From Halisarca cf. caerulea (taxonomy: Eukaryota > Porifera > Demospongiae > Chondrillida > Halisarcidae): DNA of 64,000 nucleotides. Numbering within the stretch: the first letter of the stretch is position 1; each line of letters begins with the position of its first letter. The position numbers and the translations under genes were made by a program. Below the pieces are notes generated by a model. The model was not told the origin of the DNA and ran no database searches. It was given only the letters and a program-made list of their open reading frames with translations. Positions 59,101-64,000 of the stretch are shown here, in pieces. The stretch spans positions 3,051,346 through 3,115,345 of the forward strand of contig CAUJGJ010000002.1 in assembly GCA_963170055.1 (NCBI GenBank), written 5' to 3'.

Positions 59101-62100
59101 GCTTTGCCAAACCTCCAGGACTTGAATTTGAGGAGTAATCTTATCACAGATCTACAGAATGTTCCCGAATGGTCTCCGTCTCTGATCAGCTTAAATCTTA
59201 GCAAGAACCAGTTGGAATCACTGCCTCAGACCATTCAGAATGCCATGATCGAAACTCTCATTCTCTCCCATAACCATTTCCAGTCCTTGCCAAAGGTAGT
59301 GTACCATATGCCCAACCTCTCGACTGTGGAAGTGGCAGACTTGGCATCCAGCGATGTACCACAGGCATTTGGCAGCAGGAATCGTCCTACTGTTCACACC
59401 AAGAGAAATGAAGAAATTAAGGATGGAAGCTTAGCCCGATTGTCGAGGAAACTTGGTCAGTTGCGTGGAAGAGAAAAGCAAAGTAAACCCAACAACAACC
59501 TATGCCTGATTGTTATGGGAGGAAGCGACAGAGGGAGACAGCTCCTCACCCAGAAGCTTTTGAGTGCAAAAACCCTACACAACAATAATGGCCCACTTGA
59601 ACTGTTGTTGTGGAGTTATAGGAAGTCTGTGTTTGGCACAAGCAGGATCAATTTTACTACATTGATCCTACCCAATGATAGCGTGCTTTGCCATCTCTAT
59701 CCGTGTTTCTTCAACCCTTGTGCGCTATTTGTTATTGCTATTGATCTTGGAGAGAATTACCCCATTATGGAGCAAATCAATGTTCCAATGATGTTGCTGA
59801 GTCGATATGTCCCCAAAGCCAATGTCCAGTTTGTCCTTCTTCAGCCGTATGGTTCACACCAAGACACGTCAGAATTGCGAAAGCTGGAAGAAGTGAAAAA
59901 TGCACCCCAGTACAAAGATTTCATGGTGTTCCATGAGACCTTTATTGTGTCTGAAGATCCTAGTGCTAATGCCAATACGGTCACTGATCCCAGACCAAAG
60001 TTCTTTGAAACAGCACAGAATGTGAAGGTGAATGGGATAAATGTGATTGGAGCATCCTTTCCTGAGAATTACTTTGGGATCGTTGAGGGGATTGGCCGGG
60101 AGGTGCAAACCCGAGAAGCACATGGCAGTCCGTTGGCATTGACAGAGCAGGACTTTTGGAAAGTTGTTGAAGGTTCATGCAAAGGGGACAAGCCTGTACT
60201 GGCAGAGCTGCCTGATATTCAAGAGTTTCTAAAGTTGTCTGGTTTGGTTATCCACTTTCCTGATCCAAATTTTCACCTCCGAAACTTCTACTTCATATGT
60301 CCGTGTTGGACCTTCGATGCTGTCAGTTCAATCATTTCGAAAGTTACCAGTGAGGGGAGGTTAGTGTGGCCTTTAAAAGAGCTTCAAAGTGCTCTGGGTC
60401 TCTTGTCACCCAATATCTTTCTCCCTATTATGCGTATTCTCATGCGCTACGCAGTTGCCCTCCCAATTGCCAAGGATTGTTGCTTTTTTCCATTCCTCCT
60501 GTCCACCTCCCTTCCACCAGCCCCATCTGCGCAGAATACAGTATTGAGAAGGCAGTTCTCCCCCATCAATCGCACTCTGCCTTGTGATATCTGGCACCGC
60601 ATTATTGCCATGGTGGTCATGTGCTATTCTGATATTGTGGAAGGAGTTATCGTAAGACACTTGTCAAGAGCGATAACAGTAGATGGTACTGAAGAGGCTG
60701 TAAAGGCCAAGGATACTCTGCAAGTTCAAGCTACAAGTGAGAGTTTTGAGATTTTGGGTGAATCTGTTGATTACAGACCACCCTTGGGTGGGAATCCAGT
60801 AGATGGGAAAACGTTTCGTTTAACCAACAAAGCAAAGCAGAAGATGGTACCTTTGTCTCAGCGGCTAGGAAGACAAACCTCAAGTTTCTACCAAGGAAAG
60901 AAGAAGCCTACAAGCACTTCTCTCAATGGAATCCCTGAAACTTTATCCTTGTACGACTCAGCAGTGGTCTGTGATGCAAAACCATGTTTCTTTCTTATCC
61001 GTCCAGCTCCTAGGACAAGCTACTGTGGAGTTGGAATAGAAATTGCTACTCCAAATACAAAGGAAGGCCGTACTTTAATGGCTCGGCTGTGCTTCTTGCT
61101 GCAAAATCTCCTTCAAGACTGGTATCCTGAGCTCTATTCTCTGGACAGTGCCAGCAGCAGTGAGCTATCAGAGAACGTTCTATGCCCGGCCTGCATCATT
61201 GATGGACAGACTTCATTCACACAGTTTGGGGTCGCAGCTAGTATACCTTCTCTGAAGAGAATTGATAATGCTAGCTGCAACAAGAGAGAGAATCACTCTA
61301 CTCCATACACCAATTTGCTCCCTGACATCTACATGCAAGACATGCCGGAAAGTTGCCATGTGAAAATGGCAGATTTCACAAATGTCCACAAGTTGCCCAT
61401 TCATACCAGTGTAGATCACTGCATGTATCCTGCCAAGTGGAAAGGGAGTGATGTTCTCCTGAAGGAATACTCGTGGAATGAGCGCTTGTCTCCACTCCTA
61501 CCATACTTTCAGATGCGCCAAGAGGTAACCTTGTTGCAGAAATTGAGTCATGTGAATATTATCAAGATGCAAGGATTGATGCTGGATTTTCCTGGGAGGG
61601 ATAACACAACATCCCCGGGTATTGTCCTTGAGAGAGCTCCTATTGGTACGCTTCGTGACAACCTTTGGGTTGAGGGTGGTTCTGTGACGCGTATGATGCG
61701 TTTTCACATAGGCAAGCAGGTTGCCAGTGCTCTGGACTACCTTCACTCCTGTGGTGTCATCTACAGAGCCCTCAGGAGTAGCTCCGTTCTTGTGTGGTCC
61801 CTGGATTACCGCGAGGACGTCAACATCAAGCTCACCAATTTCAACAGGGCCAGACGTGTGTATGCCTATGGCCTTCATAACAAGCCCAATTTGCAGTTCC
61901 CATGTGTACAAGCTCCAGAAGTATACATGTTTTCCTACTCAGAAGACTACACAGAGAAAGTGGACATTTATGCGTATGGATTTTTGATTCACGAAATAAT
62001 GTCCTTGAAGCCCATTGCAAGTCAGTCCAGTGTGACCCAGCCGCCAAAGCTGAAAGAGAGTTTCCTTACCATGTACAGCAGTTTGGCAGATCTAATGCAG

Positions 62101-63240
62101 CAGTGCTGGAAGGAGGAACCTGATGAAAGACCAACTGCTTTGCAGATTTTCTCTAAAATGAAAAGCCCTGTTTTTCAGATGCACTATTCATCCCAAAGTC
62201 TACCAGAGAAGGCCAAAGTCCGTCACTGCTGCATCGTAGAATCTGCGCATCAGATATGGTGTTCTTGTGATGTTGAATCGCCGCAGCAGATATGGTCCAC
62301 AACCAACGAGGCCACAAAGACACAAATCTTCATTATCAGTGCAGACAGTGGCATGTCCATTCTGGGTTCACACGAACTGAAGCAGCTAGCTAACTGCATT
62401 GCGTCTATGGACAGTCAAGTTCTAATTGGACTCAACAAAGGCACATTCCGGGTCTATGAGAGTCAGAAGTACCAGTGTACTGCAAAGTGTACTGTGACCG
62501 ATTCTGTCACAACAGTGGCTGTCAACGACATATATGCTTTTGTGGGCCAGGCCAATGGAACCCTTACCTACTACCCAAAGCTTTCTTTCCCAAACAACAG
62601 TGCTGATATTCAATTTGGAAATGATCCCATATTTTCAATGGTTGTAATCCAGAATGTATTGCTGGTTGCTTGCGGGACAGAGATGATTCAAGTGAATGCT
62701 GAGGACATCGTATCTGAGGTTAAACGTTGGAGTGGCTGTACAACCAGGGAAAATGCCATTTACTCCATTGCTACAAGTGAAATGCGCAACTGTGTTTGGA
62801 CTATCACTCGAACAGGGCTGACTCTGCGTACCTGGGACTTGGAGACTACAGAGTGTCTGTACGAGCTTGACCTTCAGACTGTACTAGCCCCCATATGCGA
62901 GAGTGAAGGCACCACCAGAGCAGACAGAGTTTTGTCCATTTTGTCATATGGAGATGTTGTGTGGCTGAGTTTTAGCAATGGTATGGTGACTATTATGGAT
63001 GCACGAATGGACCCAATGCCCCTCATCACTTGGTTTCGTCCTCATGTGAAGGACACCAAATGCCAGCTCCTGATACCTCCACTCAGTCCCGACCAGAAGG
63101 GGAAGGGGAGGATTGTCACAACAGGATACGGTGATCATACTTCAACGGACACCAGGAGTGACAAACCTGTTGTTTCCTTCTGGGAAGCACTAAAAGTAGA
63201 TGAACTTAATTTGCTTGTGTCTCGTTCACATGATGTGTGA
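56124..63240 (+). CDS. LRRK-like ROCO protein with degenerate GTPase and kinase sites
   Basis: Three exons: 56124-56309, 57509-57752, 58421-63240; 1749 residues. Order: ankyrin repeats ~45-140 (GHTALHEAVE, KQTALHIACSKGHVYCVKSL), helical repeats, LRRs ~325-455 (LLRLNLGENQLRYIPPGLFA), Roc region from ~500, COR ~712-890 (EFLKLSGLVIHFPDP), kinase-like ~1130-1395, and a C-terminal propeller-like region ~1400-1749. This is LRRK1/LRRK2 architecture (ankyrin plus propeller). Active sites are broken: the Roc P-loop reads MGGSDRGRQ without GKS/T, and DxxG and NKxD motifs are absent; in the kinase, VLLKEY keeps the Lys and RQEVTLLQKL the Glu, but HRD is YRA and DFG is NFN, while APE and D-x-Y-x-x-G remain. 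The frame is open over 4.8 kb, so it is a functional pseudoenzyme rather than a pseudogene. Expected role: scaffold in signalling (inference). Confidence 0.9.
56930..57062. repeat. Dispersed repeat with CCACCTGTCTATAGAGA motif
   Basis: GAGGCCACCTGTATTCAAGG and ATAAAGACCACCTGTCTATA in LRRK-like intron 1; single-copy relative of the 17-bp array at 18530-18955 and of a segment at 29150-29290. Confidence 0.6.
58051..58311. mobile_element. TA-flanked CAGT...ACTG inverted-repeat element
   Basis: CAGTGAAGCCTATGTAATCC at 58053 mirrors GATTGGAGTGGTTGCACTG ending 58309; TA flanks; internal CTCTAATTCGACC/CTCTAATCTGATT repeats. LRRK-like intron 2, ~110 bp before exon 3. Confidence 0.8.
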
Positions 63241-64000
63241 TGTTCCAACCTTGACTTCTTGTCCTGTTGTGTGGTTTATTTTATTTGAATTTTTTGATTT
63301 TTATATGCATCCTTGTGTGCTGTGTTTTGTGTTGTAGCTATTTCTCTGTAACATATATGCAAATTATATACGTGTATTCTAGCTCCGGATCCTTTGAAAT
63401 TATTAATTTTGTAATTAATATGCGCGCCAGAGACCGGGGATATATATTTTAATTATGGGAGTGTTTTATACGCATCAAATGATTCGAGTGGGCGTTTCCT
63501 CGAGGAAGTAACGAGAGACCGCGGCTCGTGGGGCGGAAGAGTTGGAGAAATGTCAACGTCTGTACCAAATTTCCCGCAGCAACTTTAGGACGTCTCTGTT
63601 TAGTGTGTAAGTTTGCAAATTGTGTGGCTTTTGTGCGATTTATGTGTGAAGGAAGACATAATAGGGTTTTTACTTGAATTTGATCTTGGAATCGAATGCT
63701 GTGTACACTAGTCTACACGATGGCTTTGTGTTGGGAGACGTTGATTTCTTATCCAAATCTTTATGAAGAGAGATGGAATTCCATGTTATAGCGAATTTCT
63801 ATTATAGCTGTCATTAGTTCGTGCATAGATATTCTAAACGCCTATCTATATAATCTGGTTCGTGTTAACAGTATTACGATGTGCCAGGCTCGGTCGGACC
63901 GGCTTTCCAAACTACTCGCATTTGAAGTTCAGCATGATTATATGTTTTAATAACGACTTACTATGGTAAGTTGCAGTTTTTGCACAGACTTTCTTTTCAC
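63241..64000. other. 3' region of LRRK-like gene and flanking DNA
   Basis: AT-rich 3' UTR followed by sequence with a short R1-like segment (63479-63540). No gene or promoter identified up to the window end. Confidence 0.5.

Noticed and set aside
56124..63240. Treating the LRRK-like gene as a pseudogene because catalytic motifs are missing
   Set aside because: A 4.8 kb uninterrupted exon and clean splice sites argue for a constrained pseudoenzyme.

Overview
The window looks like nuclear DNA from an early-branching metazoan, most plausibly a sponge (inference). Genes have many short GT-AG exons and long introns packed with microsatellites, minisatellites and short inverted-repeat transposons. 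The recognisable proteins are animal families: RIN-type Rab5 GEF, LRRK/ROCO, hnRNP L, LSM1, RhoGEF, a BUB1/BUBR1-like protein and a MAPEG membrane protein. I see no operons, CRISPR arrays, rRNA or tRNA genes.

Layout. 278-5604 (-): BUB1/BUBR1-like gene running off the left edge, sharing a ~100 bp divergent promoter with a single-exon MAPEG gene (5705-6274, +). 8262(?)-33629 (+): a very long RIN-like gene (SH2, proline-rich, VPS9, RA), its introns swollen by tandem repeats and transposons. 34659-42146 (-) and 44330-51336 (+): two inverted hnRNP L paralogues flanking the intact LSM1 gene (42221-44006, +). Their 3' halves are almost identical, introns included, while their 5' exons have diverged. 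52365-55318 (-): a RhoGEF with a DH domain, no PH domain and a basic tail. 56124-63240 (+): an LRRK-like ankyrin-LRR-Roc-COR-kinase-propeller protein in which both the GTPase and kinase active sites are broken.

Functional themes. hnRNP L and LSM1 both act in mRNA metabolism (splicing regulation; decapping and decay). The RIN-like protein, RhoGEF and LRRK-like protein belong to small-GTPase signalling. Nothing in the sequence shows these genes are co-regulated beyond two close divergent promoters.

Mobile DNA. At least four inverted-repeat families are visible: TA-flanked CAGT...ACTG elements (pogo/Tigger-like), TA-flanked CCGTA...TACGG elements carrying HIRAN-like or helix-turn-helix coding relics, TAGTCT...AGACTA palindromes with 8-9 bp target duplications, and a ~430 bp element inserted separately into intron 1 of both hnRNP L copies. 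Several minisatellites look like local expansions of transposon ends. Exon boundaries were read by eye from splice consensus, reading phase and protein similarity; no alignment or transcript data were available.
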